A stretch of DNA of 64,000 nt from Cohnella silvisoli (GTDB taxonomy: Bacteria > Bacillota > Bacilli > Paenibacillales > Paenibacillaceae): contig NZ_JAIOAP010000011.1 of NCBI RefSeq assembly GCF_021190915.1, positions 186,001-250,000 on the forward strand. Direction: 5' to 3'. This document shows, piece after piece, positions 1 through 9,260 of the stretch (position 1 is its first letter; the number at the start of each line of letters is the position of its first letter). The translations under genes were made by a program, and so were the position numbers. The notes beneath the pieces were generated by a model, which did not search any database, was not told where the DNA came from, and saw only the letters and a program-made list of their open reading frames with translations.

Positions 1-484
1 GGTTCTTGCGAGCTTCGCGAATATGAACAACATGATCGATCAAGAACAACAGCTTCTGGATATCGCAGGATACAATTCGCCGGAACGTCTCGTCGGTCCG
101 CTTCAGGTGCGGGATCCACAGTGTTTGTTCGATCATAGTCAAGGTTGCCGCCAATCCCGCTATTTCGCTCCCGTTCCATTGAAGATTGCCTTGCATGGAA
201 TTCCAGGCGAGGATCGTATCTAAGCTTGGCATGTAATCGGAAGCTTGCAGTCGAAGCTCGACGAACCAGCATTGCAAAGAAGGCGTAATTTGTTTGACGT
301 GATGCGGGGATGAGGGCGTAACGATGAACAAAGCAGGTCCTTTCGCTTTGTAAGTATGGTCGATCCAATGAATGAGCGCCTCTCCGGAAGAAATATACAG
401 CAACTCGTGGAAGGGATGAATGCCGCCACCGATGTCTTTGTTTATTCCCTCTGAAACGATCTGTTCGAATTGCCGAATGTACAT
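1..484 (-). CDS. AraC-family transcriptional regulator, N-terminal part (cut by window edge)
   Basis: The minus-strand frame opens with ATG at 484-482 and stays open to base 1, giving 161 residues with no stop, so the gene continues beyond the window. The start has an AAAGGA-type ribosome-binding site about 10 bases upstream. The visible part reads like the cupin-type ligand-binding arm of AraC regulators (HPFHELLYISSGEALIHW, then SPHHVKQITP). The helix-turn-helix half would lie outside the window. It is divergent from the secreted esterase gene at 786 and is a natural candidate to control it. The family assignment rests on the arm alone, so a stand-alone cupin protein cannot be excluded. Confidence 0.75.
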   Translation of the reverse strand, partial: MYIRQFEQIVSEGINKDIGGGIHPFHELLYISSGEALIHWIDHTYKAKGPALFIVTPSSPHHVKQITPSLQCWFVELRLQASDYMPSLDTILAWNSMQGNLQWNGSEIAGLAATLTMIEQTLWIPHLKRTDETFRRIVSCDIQKLLFLIDHVVHIREARKN

Positions 485-536
485 GAGGGTTCAGTCCTTT
501 CCGCCTTTCCAGTCTGGGACTGCCATTCCTAGCCTC

Positions 537-565
537 AATTTAATATAAGCCGCTAGTTTTGTAAA
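537..565 (-). promoter_or_regulatory. Candidate promoter for the AraC-type gene
   Basis: On the minus strand TTTACA (bases 565-560) is followed after 17 bases by TAAATT (542-537), a weak sigma-A-like pair about 55 bases upstream of the ATG at 484. The match is modest. Confidence 0.3.
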
Positions 566-663
566 TAAAACGCTCGGGGCTGCACCGGACCAATTGTTCC
601 TGATTGTGTAAACCGGGGTTAGAAAGCAGGCGTCCAGCCGTGGAGAGCGAAATCATTCGTTAC

Positions 664-681
664 CGGATTTGATAAATACAA
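664..681 (+). promoter_or_regulatory. 18-base element shared with the region upstream of the GH78 gene
   Basis: CGGATTTGATAAATACAA here and CGGATATGATAAATACAA at 14148-14165 differ at one base. Both lie in the non-coding DNA about 70-105 bases upstream of a carbohydrate-enzyme gene in the same locus, so this may be a common activator site. Chance similarity of this length somewhere in 64 kb is not negligible. The rest of the 485-785 intergenic stretch shows only the promoter and cre candidates listed here. Confidence 0.35.
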
Positions 682-728
682 CCTCTTGTTTGCGGGTTTA
701 AAATGAGGGAGATACATCCTTGCAATTA

Positions 729-742
729 TGAAAGCGCTTCAC
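729..742 (+). promoter_or_regulatory. Candidate cre (CcpA) site upstream of the esterase gene
   Basis: TGAAAGCGCTTCAC matches the first eleven positions of the Bacillota catabolite response element TGWAARCGYTWNCW and departs at the end. It sits about 45 bases before the ATG at 786, where CcpA binding would block transcription in the presence of preferred sugars. Confidence 0.4.
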
Positions 743-785
743 GATGGATTGCACCCATGAAAATGGGAATTCGGAAGGAGGAAAA

Positions 786-3700
786 ATGATGTCTACGAAA
801 CGCAAGAGAAAGATGGGAAGTTTCCTTGTCGTATTGCTAGCCTTTCAAGCTTTATCCCTTGTCGGCTCCGAAAGGGAGACGCAAGCGGCGGTGTTGCCGG
901 CGGATCGAGGTGAGGCTCCCCAACTCGCGGCCTATTGGCCTTTCGACGAAGGAAGCGGGACGTCTGCCGCCGATGCGGCTGTCGACGATGCTGCGGCGAA
1001 TAACGCGACCGTAGGCGCTTCATGGACGGCGAACGGAGTTCTGGGTAGCGCGCTCAGCTTTAGCGGCAGCAATAGCGCCATTATCGGCAATTCCCCAGAG
1101 CTTAATATTACCGGAGATCTTACCGTTTCCCTCTGGTTTAAGCTGGACCAAAGCCTCGCGGCCCAAACGAATGCTTACCCGATTTTGTATAACAATCAGG
1201 ACGGTGCAGGACTGAAGGGCTATACCCTGTACGGGAACAAAGCTGCGAACACGATCAACTTCCGGGTGTTGAACGGAATCGGTTCCCCGGGCTATGTCGA
1301 CGCTTATTTCAGCGCGTCGGGACTTGCCATCGGGCAATGGTACCATGTGCTGGGCACGTATAACGGGGGCGAGGTCAAGGTTTACTTGGATTCCGAGCTA
1401 AAGGATACCCGTCCGTTCAGCGGCGCCGTCGGCGCTACGACCACGAGCTATTCCATCGGCAACGCCTTTCAAGGCGCGATTGACGAGGTCCGGGTATACA
1501 AGTGGGCGATGAACGAAGATGAAGTTGTCGGCATTTATAAAGGAATACGCAATCCGTGGCGTTCGAACGCAAAGCTTTTCCAAGCTCCTGCCGCCTCGGA
1601 CATCGAGTGGGTGGACAGCGTAGGGCCGGACTACAGCCTGAAATATAAAAATACCGAGTATTTGGGTAACATGTCCCGGGTTTTTGCCTACTATTCCGTT
1701 CCCTCCAACATTCCCGCAGGGCAGAAGGTGCCTGCAATCGTCTTGATCCACGGCGGAGGCGGGGAGGCTTATCAGCAGTGGGCCCAGCAGTGGGCGAGCT
1801 ACGGCTACGCTGCGATCGCCATTGACTTGAACGGAAAGCAGGGCCAGGTCGCAATGCCGGATGGAAGGCCTTGGGACGCGGGGAATTTCAATACGACGGA
1901 CGCGGAAGTTTTGGATACTTGGCACTATCACGCGGTCGCCGCTGCCATCCGCGCAGTATCTTTTCTGAAGTCGCGGCCAGAGGTAGATGCGGCGGAAATA
2001 GGCGCGATGGGTATTTCTTGGGGCGGCTTTACGCTGTCGAACCTGATGGGCGTCGACAATCGGCTGAGCCTGGCCGTTCCCGTGTACGGAACGGGTTACC
2101 TGAACGAGAACAGCCTGCTGCAAGACGCGGCCGGATCGATGTTCTCGAAGTCATGGGTCGATCATTTCGATCCGCACAACTACTTGGCTAACGCGAACAT
2201 GCCGACCTTCTGGGTGACCGGCAATAACGACGACTATTTCCCGATCGACAGCTTCAAGAAATCTTCAGAGCTTCTCAAGGGAACGGTAAAAACCCGGATT
2301 AAAACCGACATGATCCACGATTACGGCGAACCGTGGAACAATACGCCCGAAATTCGAAAATTCGTCGATTCCTACTTTCTTGCGGGAACCCCGCTGCTCA
2401 AGTTCACTTCCTTGAACGACAACGGCACGACAGTTACGGCGAATTATGAGTCTTCTTCGGCCGCCTCCAGCGCCAAGTTGGTGTACACCGAGGATGCAAA
2501 TTGGAAAGAGAACTACGGCACGGCCAACTTGCACACGAAGATTAACTGGAACGAGACGAGCGCCGCGGTCAACGCCGCGAGCGGCACATTGACCGCTTCG
2601 ATTCCGTCCACGGCTAAAGCTTATTATTTGAACGCTTACGATAGCGCCGGCTCCAATCTCGTGAGCTCAAAAGTCGCGGTCAGAACGGCGGCCGACCCGG
2701 GCGGTTTCATAATTGCTAACGACGAACCAGCTTGGGGGTATGTTTTCGGGGGAACGACCAATGCCTGGGCCCTGTTATCCAACAGGGGCGCGGGCGATTA
2801 CCAGAACGATGTGCATGCGACGACCGCGAACGGGGACTACTTCCAGTTTTCCTTTACGGGCTCCGGGGTCGATTACATTACGGAAAAGTCAGGGGCGCAA
2901 GGGAAGGTGGACATCTTTATCGACAACGTCTACCAGACGACGGTAGATGCCTATAGCTCCGGCTGGAACGCACAGCAAACCCTTTACAGCATAACCGGAT
3001 TGCCGCAAGGGACGCATACGTTTAAAGCCGTGAAGCAGAGCGGCTCCTATCTCATTGTAGATGCCATGAAGGTCTATTACGGCAGCAATGTGATCGACGA
3101 TTCCAGTGCAAGCATCGCTTACTCGGGCGGTACTTTTAGCAGCTCAAATCAGCTTGCTAATGCCATAAATCAGACCGAGCATTGGACGATGACTGCCGGC
3201 GCGTCCGCGGAGTATTCCTTCACGGGCGACTCCGTCAAGTATTTCGGCTCCAAGAATACGGATCACGGCATTGTCGATATCTACATCGACGGGACGCCGA
3301 CGACATCTGTGGACACTTACGGGCCGACAAGGCAGTGGCATACAGAGTTATACGCCAAGACTTGGCCGACGAGTGGGCCGCATAAGATCAAGGTCGTCGC
3401 CAAAAATCAGAAAAACGCCGCATCGACGAGCATCGGCTTCGACTTGGACGCGTTCGTCTATACATGCGATCCGAGAGAGACGGCCATGCAGCCGTTATGG
3501 CAAGGGGATACGATGAACAACGAATCGATCCTGATGATTTCCGCGAACGGGCAATTGCCCGAAGCGCCGCTGCTCTTTACTCCGACAAAGATTTTATCGG
3601 TCAAGAGCGCCCGTCTCGACAAGGAATTCGTAGAAGGCAAGGATTGGGAATATGTAGGCGGCAAGCTGAAGCTGAAGGCAGGTACAAGCATCCCTTACAT

Positions 3701-4523
3701 GAACCAGGCCGACATGTATCCTGCCACCTATGTTCCGAATGAAGCGGTTGGGCGGCCGGACGGCGGGTATCTCATTTTCCGCGAAGGGCCTTTCTTCCTT
3801 AACCGGCAGATCGTCGTTACCTATACCCATGCGACGAACGTTTGGAGCGGTCCGCAGCCGGCATTCGCTGGAAGCACCTTTACACACACGATGGCAAAGT
3901 TGAACAATGCCAGCCCGGTCAAGCTTGTCCTGTACGGGGACAGCATATCGGTCGGGGCGACCGCGAGCAGCTATATCAATTCTCCTCCGTACTTGCCTAA
4001 CTGGGGAACGCTCGTGGCGTACAAGCTAGGCAAAAACTACAACTCGTCTATCCATTTCGTCAATCCTTCCGTCGGCGGCAAGATGTCGGACTGGGGCAAA
4101 GACAATGCCAAGACGCTCGTTGCCGACCAGAATCCCGATCTCGTCATCATCGCTTTCGGCATGAACGATGGAACTCCGAAGTTTCCTGATCCGGCGCTCG
4201 ATCCGGTCACGTACAAGAACAACATTCAAGCGATCATCACGAAGGTTCGCGAGACGAATCCCCAGGCCGAATTCATTCTCGTCGGAACGACGCTGCCAAA
4301 CCCTGAATCCAACTTCTTGGATAAACAGCCGCTGTATATGGCGAAGCTTGACGAAATCGCCGCGGCGAACACGGGTGTTGTGACGGCAAATATGACAGGC
4401 ATACACCAGCAATTGCTTATGACCAAATATTTCAGCGATATGACGGGCAACAACGTGAACCATCCGAACGATTTTCTATCCCGTTGGTACGCGCAGTTCG
4501 TGTCCGGCTTGCTCATCCCATAA
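786..4523 (+). CDS. Secreted multidomain double esterase: LamG, alpha/beta hydrolase, two beta-sandwich modules, SGNH hydrolase
   Basis: This 1245-residue secreted protein starts at the ATG of 786, right behind GGAAGGAGG at 773-781; an in-frame ATG at 744 lacks such a site. A signal peptide covers about residues 1-35. A LamG-like domain follows (about 45-240). Then comes an alpha/beta hydrolase of the acetyl-xylan-esterase/dienelactone-hydrolase type, with oxyanion motif LIHGGGG, nucleophile elbow GISWGG (Ser411) and likely acid/base residues in NNDDYFPID and MIHDYGE. Two similar beta-sandwich modules come next (about 650-780 and 785-910). The C-terminal SGNH hydrolase begins near 1040 with GDS (Ser1053), a GMND block and a late NHPND. 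Two separate esterase domains suggest removal of acetyl or methyl-type esters from plant glycans. Specificities are inferred. Confidence 0.85.
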   Translation: MMSTKRKRKMGSFLVVLLAFQALSLVGSERETQAAVLPADRGEAPQLAAYWPFDEGSGTSAADAAVDDAAANNATVGASWTANGVLGSALSFSGSNSAIIGNSPELNITGDLTVSLWFKLDQSLAAQTNAYPILYNNQDGAGLKGYTLYGNKAANTINFRVLNGIGSPGYVDAYFSASGLAIGQWYHVLGTYNGGEVKVYLDSELKDTRPFSGAVGATTTSYSIGNAFQGAIDEVRVYKWAMNEDEVVGIYKGIRNPWRSNAKLFQAPAASDIEWVDSVGPDYSLKYKNTEYLGNMSRVFAYYSVPSNIPAGQKVPAIVLIHGGGGEAYQQWAQQWASYGYAAIAIDLNGKQGQVAMPDGRPWDAGNFNTTDAEVLDTWHYHAVAAAIRAVSFLKSRPEVDAAEIGAMGISWGGFTLSNLMGVDNRLSLAVPVYGTGYLNENSLLQDAAGSMFSKSWVDHFDPHNYLANANMPTFWVTGNNDDYFPIDSFKKSSELLKGTVKTRIKTDMIHDYGEPWNNTPEIRKFVDSYFLAGTPLLKFTSLNDNGTTVTANYESSSAASSAKLVYTEDANWKENYGTANLHTKINWNETSAAVNAASGTLTASIPSTAKAYYLNAYDSAGSNLVSSKVAVRTAADPGGFIIANDEPAWGYVFGGTTNAWALLSNRGAGDYQNDVHATTANGDYFQFSFTGSGVDYITEKSGAQGKVDIFIDNVYQTTVDAYSSGWNAQQTLYSITGLPQGTHTFKAVKQSGSYLIVDAMKVYYGSNVIDDSSASIAYSGGTFSSSNQLANAINQTEHWTMTAGASAEYSFTGDSVKYFGSKNTDHGIVDIYIDGTPTTSVDTYGPTRQWHTELYAKTWPTSGPHKIKVVAKNQKNAASTSIGFDLDAFVYTCDPRETAMQPLWQGDTMNNESILMISANGQLPEAPLLFTPTKILSVKSARLDKEFVEGKDWEYVGGKLKLKAGTSIPYMNQADMYPATYVPNEAVGRPDGGYLIFREGPFFLNRQIVVTYTHATNVWSGPQPAFAGSTFTHTMAKLNNASPVKLVLYGDSISVGATASSYINSPPYLPNWGTLVAYKLGKNYNSSIHFVNPSVGGKMSDWGKDNAKTLVADQNPDLVIIAFGMNDGTPKFPDPALDPVTYKNNIQAIITKVRETNPQAEFILVGTTLPNPESNFLDKQPLYMAKLDEIAAANTGVVTANMTGIHQQLLMTKYFSDMTGNNVNHPNDFLSRWYAQFVSGLLIP

Positions 4524-4547
4524 CGATAAGGAAGGTGATCTTGACGC

Positions 4548-7301
4548 ATGAGAAAAATATGCCAAATCCTTATTGCGGCTTGTTTGATCGTGGTTTCCCT
4601 GTCCGTTACCCCGGACCTCGCGTCGGCGGGCACCCAGGCGACCTATTATGTTTCGCCCGGAGGCAGCGATTCCAATCCCGGTACATTAGCCCAGCCCTTT
4701 GCGACCCTCCAGAAAGCGAGGGACGTCGTAAGAACGGTTAACGGCAATATGACCGGGGACATCGTCGTTTATTTGCGGGGCGGAACCTACGCACTGTCTT
4801 CTGCGTTGCAGCTAAACTCCCAAGACTCAGGAACGAACGGCTATCAGGTTATGTACAAGAACTATCCGGGGGAAACGCCAATCGTCAGCGGGGGCGTTCC
4901 AGTCACGGGATGGAGTCTGTACGATTCCTCGAAAAATATTTACCGTGCCTTCGTGGGAACGAGCTTCTATTCTCGGCACCTATACGTGAACGGCATTCGG
5001 GCTAATCGAGCGAGAAGCGAAACGACCCCGACGGGGTTCACGTTGGACTCGTCCAACGGATTTAACCTCCCTGCTTCCGGTTCGTATGCCAGTATGGGCA
5101 GTTGGGAAAACCCGTCCGACATCGAAATCCATGAGAACGTCCAATGGACGGTCCAGTGGGGAGCGGTCGACCACATCGCAAGCGGCAAAATCTATATGAA
5201 GCAGCCTTTCTGGAGAACGACCCAGTACCATGTACAATACGCCATCGGCATGACGTATCCCCAGGTGATCGAGAACGCGTACGAGTTGCTCGACACGGCT
5301 GGCGAGTGGTACTTGAACCGGACGACGGGATACTTGTACTACAAGCCGCTCGCGGGACAGAACATGAGCACCTCTTCATTTATTTTGCCGAAGCTGGAAA
5401 TGCTGATCGACGGCAACCGCAGCGGGTCGCTGAACAGTCTGCTGCAGAACGTTCAGTTTACCGGAATCACGTTCTCCTACACGACCTACCTGAAGCCAGG
5501 TTCGAACGAGGGACACGCGGACCACCAGGCCGGAGTTACGCATATAAAGGCAACGGATCAAATGACGAGCGCGTTTAACGAGCTTTCCTCGTCGGCGTTG
5601 GACTTCAAGTTCGCCAAAGGCATCAAGTTCGAGAATTGCATCGTTGAGCACATAGGCTCGAGCGGCATCGCTTTCGACCTCGGAAGCCAGAACAATGTCG
5701 TGAACAACAATTTGATTCGAGACATTTCCATCAACGGCATCAACATCGGGGACGTCAATTACAGCGCCGTGAAAAACGGCTTGAACGAGCTCGGGATGAG
5801 CGACCGCAATCCTTCGGACGCGAGGGCCATCGTCAGCAACAACGTCGTTTCGAACAATACGGTCACGAAGATCGGCAATGAAATCCCAGGCGCCGTCGGC
5901 ATATTCGGAGGCTTCGTCAAAAACCTGCTCATCGACCACAATACAATTTACGACGTTCCTTACAGCGGCATTTCCGTTGGCTGGGGATGGGGGGAAGCGG
6001 ATTACTTTGTTTCCTACAATCCGGACGCGATCGGCAGCAATACCATTCAATACAACAGGGTGTACGATTATATGAAGGTGCTGTTCGACGGCGGCGGCAT
6101 CTATACACTTGGCCAGCAGAACGGCTCCAAGATGCAGTACAATTATATTAGCGATCAGCATAACATGTACACCTACATTTACTTGGACAGCGGAACTTCC
6201 TATTATTCGATCGAGGACAACGTCATTGACGGCCGTAACGGGCAGACGAACTATTGGTTCATGGGCAACGATTACGGATTCGAGTATTTCAAAAGCCGCA
6301 ACAACGACTGCGAATACAACTATTTCTCCAGTAACCTGTCTATTTTCAAAAACCCGACCGTCAGTTCCTGCGCCAACAACGTCTCGGTTAGCGGGGGCAA
6401 TTGGGACACGCACGCTCTGGATATTATGGCTAGCGCCGGCGCGGGGAACGGCACGGTGTCGACGGTCCATCCGTGGAAAGGGGCGAATCTGGCCTATAAC
6501 AAGACGGCAACGGCCAGCAGTTATTACCAGAACATTGCCGCATTCAACGCGGCCAAGGCTGTCGACGGCTTGCATTATACCCGGTGGGCTTCCAACAGCA
6601 CTGCCGGTGGCTGGCTGGAAATCGATTTCGGTGCCGCCGTTACCTTCAATACAGCGCGTATCCGGGAATATGTCGATGCCGGCCAACAGATCAAAGCCTA
6701 TCAGATCCAATACTGGAACGGCACTTCATGGGTTAACGCCTACAGCGGAGCCATTCCGTACGCTTACGAGACGGACAGCTTCGCTTTGGTGACGGCAAGC
6801 AAGGTCCGGCTGAACATTAGCCAGACGGGCGGGGGAACGCCTTCCGTCTGGGAATTCGAGGTGTACAACAATTCTAATTTTGGCAGCGGCAGCTATAAAA
6901 TCAACAACCGGCCGCAGAATTTCATCATCACGCCGAATGCCCATTCGACGGGCGCTACGCATCTAATCCAATGGAACGACGATAAGGCGAGCGACCAATA
7001 CTGGCAATTCGTGTCCGTCGGCTCGGGTTATTATAAAATCGTCAATTCGGCAAGCGGATTGGTCATCACCCCGTCCGGTCATGCGACAACCTCGGTGCAG
7101 CTTATCCAATGGGCGTACGAAGGAGCGCTTGACCAGCAATGGCAGTTCATCCCTACGGGCGACGGCTATTACAAGATCGTCAATCGGGGTAACGGACTGC
7201 TCATTACGCCGGACAATCACTCCGCTTCCGCAGCTAATCTCGTGCAAGCAACGGATGCTGGCGGCTTCGACCAGCATTGGGGTCTTGATCTCATTCAGTA
7301 A
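4548..7301 (+). CDS. Secreted right-handed beta-helix protein (GH141-like) with discoidin and ricin-like domains
   Basis: The protein has 917 residues. A signal peptide covers about 1-27, followed by the opening YYVSPGGSDSNPGT that is typical of secreted beta-helix glycosidases and lyases. The beta-helix runs to about 640 with many N-rich rungs, and a stretch EWYLNRTTGYLYYKP is reminiscent of GH141-type proteins. A coagulation-factor-5/8 (discoidin) domain spans about 645-775 and a ricin-type beta-trefoil about 780-917, with three related YYKIVN/QWQF repeats; both are probable glycan-binding modules. It begins 24 bases after the esterase gene, with AAGGTGAT upstream, so the two are likely co-transcribed. 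GH141, GH120 and a polysaccharide lyase all remain possible. Confidence 0.75.
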   Translation: MRKICQILIAACLIVVSLSVTPDLASAGTQATYYVSPGGSDSNPGTLAQPFATLQKARDVVRTVNGNMTGDIVVYLRGGTYALSSALQLNSQDSGTNGYQVMYKNYPGETPIVSGGVPVTGWSLYDSSKNIYRAFVGTSFYSRHLYVNGIRANRARSETTPTGFTLDSSNGFNLPASGSYASMGSWENPSDIEIHENVQWTVQWGAVDHIASGKIYMKQPFWRTTQYHVQYAIGMTYPQVIENAYELLDTAGEWYLNRTTGYLYYKPLAGQNMSTSSFILPKLEMLIDGNRSGSLNSLLQNVQFTGITFSYTTYLKPGSNEGHADHQAGVTHIKATDQMTSAFNELSSSALDFKFAKGIKFENCIVEHIGSSGIAFDLGSQNNVVNNNLIRDISINGINIGDVNYSAVKNGLNELGMSDRNPSDARAIVSNNVVSNNTVTKIGNEIPGAVGIFGGFVKNLLIDHNTIYDVPYSGISVGWGWGEADYFVSYNPDAIGSNTIQYNRVYDYMKVLFDGGGIYTLGQQNGSKMQYNYISDQHNMYTYIYLDSGTSYYSIEDNVIDGRNGQTNYWFMGNDYGFEYFKSRNNDCEYNYFSSNLSIFKNPTVSSCANNVSVSGGNWDTHALDIMASAGAGNGTVSTVHPWKGANLAYNKTATASSYYQNIAAFNAAKAVDGLHYTRWASNSTAGGWLEIDFGAAVTFNTARIREYVDAGQQIKAYQIQYWNGTSWVNAYSGAIPYAYETDSFALVTASKVRLNISQTGGGTPSVWEFEVYNNSNFGSGSYKINNRPQNFIITPNAHSTGATHLIQWNDDKASDQYWQFVSVGSGYYKIVNSASGLVITPSGHATTSVQLIQWAYEGALDQQWQFIPTGDGYYKIVNRGNGLLITPDNHSASAANLVQATDAGGFDQHWGLDLIQ

Positions 7302-7418
7302 CGGATATCATGCAGGAGATAACGCGAAATATGTCGAACACAACCATTCGAGGATGCAACGCCCGCTGCTAGGGCGACAGCTCGACTTCAACCCTATCAG
7401 AAGGCAGGGACGACACCG

Positions 7419-9260
7419 ATGCGATGGCGAAACATTTGGCGGTTCTTCGATATCCGCAACCAAATCCGGAAAAAAATCGCGTTTACGTGCTTGATGATTC
7501 TTCTTCCGGCGTTGGCCGTCCCTGCCGTCCTTTACTATCAAAAATCGGCGCAAACGATGCAGACAATGATGTCCCAAAATATGTTCGACCTGACGGAAAT
7601 CGTGGGCCGCGACATCGAAAGCTATATCGACGACGTGGAGACGCTGACAAATGCGCCCTATTATTCCTCCGAGACGCAGCAAACGCTGCTGACCTTGAAA
7701 TACAAGGTCGGTTTGCAAAGGGCGGAAGCTGAATCCAAGTTGTTTAATACGATTGACGTGCTGCTCGGGCTCCGCAAAGACATTAACGGAATTTATATTT
7801 TCGACGATACGAACAACCGCTATTACAAAACGTCCGTAGGCGACGTAACGCCTTTCTATTCGTTCGTCGACCAGCCTTGGTTCGCGAAAATCAAATCGTT
7901 GCACGGAGAACGGCTTATTATCCCGACCCACAAAGCCGATTACTTCGTGTCGCCGAAAACCAAGTACGTGTTCTCTATCGGGAGAAGCATCGTAAGCAAA
8001 GAGACGAACGAAGAAATCGGTCTGATTTACGTCGATATGGACTTGCAAGTTATACGGAACATCTTGTCCAGCCTGAAGCAGAAAAAAAGCACTGAGTTTT
8101 TCATCGTGGACAACGAAGGAAGCCTGGTCTACAGCTATGACGAGAAAAATCTGGGCGAGCCCTTCGACCGGCCCGAATTAATGTCCGACGGCAAGCCTAG
8201 GGAAGGCAACCAAATCATTCGCTTGGACGACCGCCGGCAGCTGATGACGTCCAATTATTCCAAAAAGGTCGGCTGGTGGTATATCACCGCGACTGATTTG
8301 GAGCCGCTGCTGCAGCCGAACGAGAGAGCGATACGGAACATTATCCTCATCTCGACCGTCTTGCTGCTAGTCTTGCTGTCGATTATCTCATTTCTGGTCT
8401 CTTCCAGCATCACGAATCCCATTAAACAGCTGCAGAAAGCGATGAGGCAGTTGGATAACGATCGGTTTCTCCCGGTGGGGGGAATCCACACCCGAGATGA
8501 AATCGGTTCCTTGGTGAACTCCTATAACGATATGATTCGAAAGATCGCGGACCTGATCAACACGGTGTACAAGGCTGGCATCAAAGAAAGAGAAGCCCAA
8601 TTGATCGCTCTTCAGACGCAAATCAATCCGCACTTTCTCCACAACACGCTCAATTCGATCAGCTGCATGGCAGAGGTGCAGGGCGTTCAGGAGATCAGCA
8701 TCGTCTGCAAGGCGGTGTCCGACCTTTTCCGCTATAGCATTAAGGCAGGCTCCGGAGCGGTCGCACTTAGAGAAGAAATCGCCAGTATAAAGCAATATAT
8801 GACCATTCAAAGCTTCCGCTACGAGAATCGGATTGAGGCGGTCTTCAACGTAGACGAATCGTTGCTGGACTGCAAGGTATTGAAGCTGTCGCTGCAGCCG
8901 ATCGTCGAGAATGCCGTTTATCACGGGCTGGAGCCCAAGCGCGGCAAAGGCGTCGTTATTATCGGGATGGAAACGGAAGAGGATGCCCTGATTCTGTCGG
9001 TTTTCGACAACGGGATCGGAATGAACGAGACGCGATTGGCACGGATGAGACAGTCGCTGGTAGAGTCGATAGATATCACGAAGCAGGGACCCGCCGGAGG
9101 TGTTGGACTTAAGAACGTGCACGACCGACTTCAACTCTATTACGGGGATCACTACGGACTAAAAATAAATAGCGCCGAAGGCACGGGAACGTCGGTGCTG
9201 CTCCGGATGCCTTTGACTCTGGAAAAAGGGAGGGTTTCAAATGAAGATCCTAATCGTTGA
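7419..9260 (+). CDS. YesM-type sensor histidine kinase
   Basis: This is a 613-residue membrane sensor kinase. A first transmembrane helix lies at about 21-43, an extracellular Cache-like sensor follows to about 300, and a second helix at about 307-330 leads into a HAMP domain. The histidine-kinase core carries INPHFLHNTLNS (phospho-accepting His405), then the N box IVENAVYHGLEP and a G-rich FDNGIGMNE block. This layout is the LytS/YesM class. The last 20 bases overlap the response-regulator gene, so the two are translationally coupled. The adjacent ABC importer and glycosidases suggest it senses an extracellular sugar or the loaded binding protein. Confidence 0.93.
   Translation: MRWRNIWRFFDIRNQIRKKIAFTCLMILLPALAVPAVLYYQKSAQTMQTMMSQNMFDLTEIVGRDIESYIDDVETLTNAPYYSSETQQTLLTLKYKVGLQRAEAESKLFNTIDVLLGLRKDINGIYIFDDTNNRYYKTSVGDVTPFYSFVDQPWFAKIKSLHGERLIIPTHKADYFVSPKTKYVFSIGRSIVSKETNEEIGLIYVDMDLQVIRNILSSLKQKKSTEFFIVDNEGSLVYSYDEKNLGEPFDRPELMSDGKPREGNQIIRLDDRRQLMTSNYSKKVGWWYITATDLEPLLQPNERAIRNIILISTVLLLVLLSIISFLVSSSITNPIKQLQKAMRQLDNDRFLPVGGIHTRDEIGSLVNSYNDMIRKIADLINTVYKAGIKEREAQLIALQTQINPHFLHNTLNSISCMAEVQGVQEISIVCKAVSDLFRYSIKAGSGAVALREEIASIKQYMTIQSFRYENRIEAVFNVDESLLDCKVLKLSLQPIVENAVYHGLEPKRGKGVVIIGMETEEDALILSVFDNGIGMNETRLARMRQSLVESIDITKQGPAGGVGLKNVHDRLQLYYGDHYGLKINSAEGTGTSVLLRMPLTLEKGRVSNEDPNR

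Noticed and set aside
1398-2123. A 241-codon minus-strand frame opposite the double esterase
   Set aside because: No start signal, no homology pattern, and the opposite strand encodes an intact catalytic domain.
5376-6710. A 444-codon open frame on the minus strand opposite the beta-helix gene
   Set aside because: It has no ribosome-binding site or recognisable domain and lies wholly opposite a clear secreted-protein gene; long antisense frames are common in repetitive GC-containing coding DNA.
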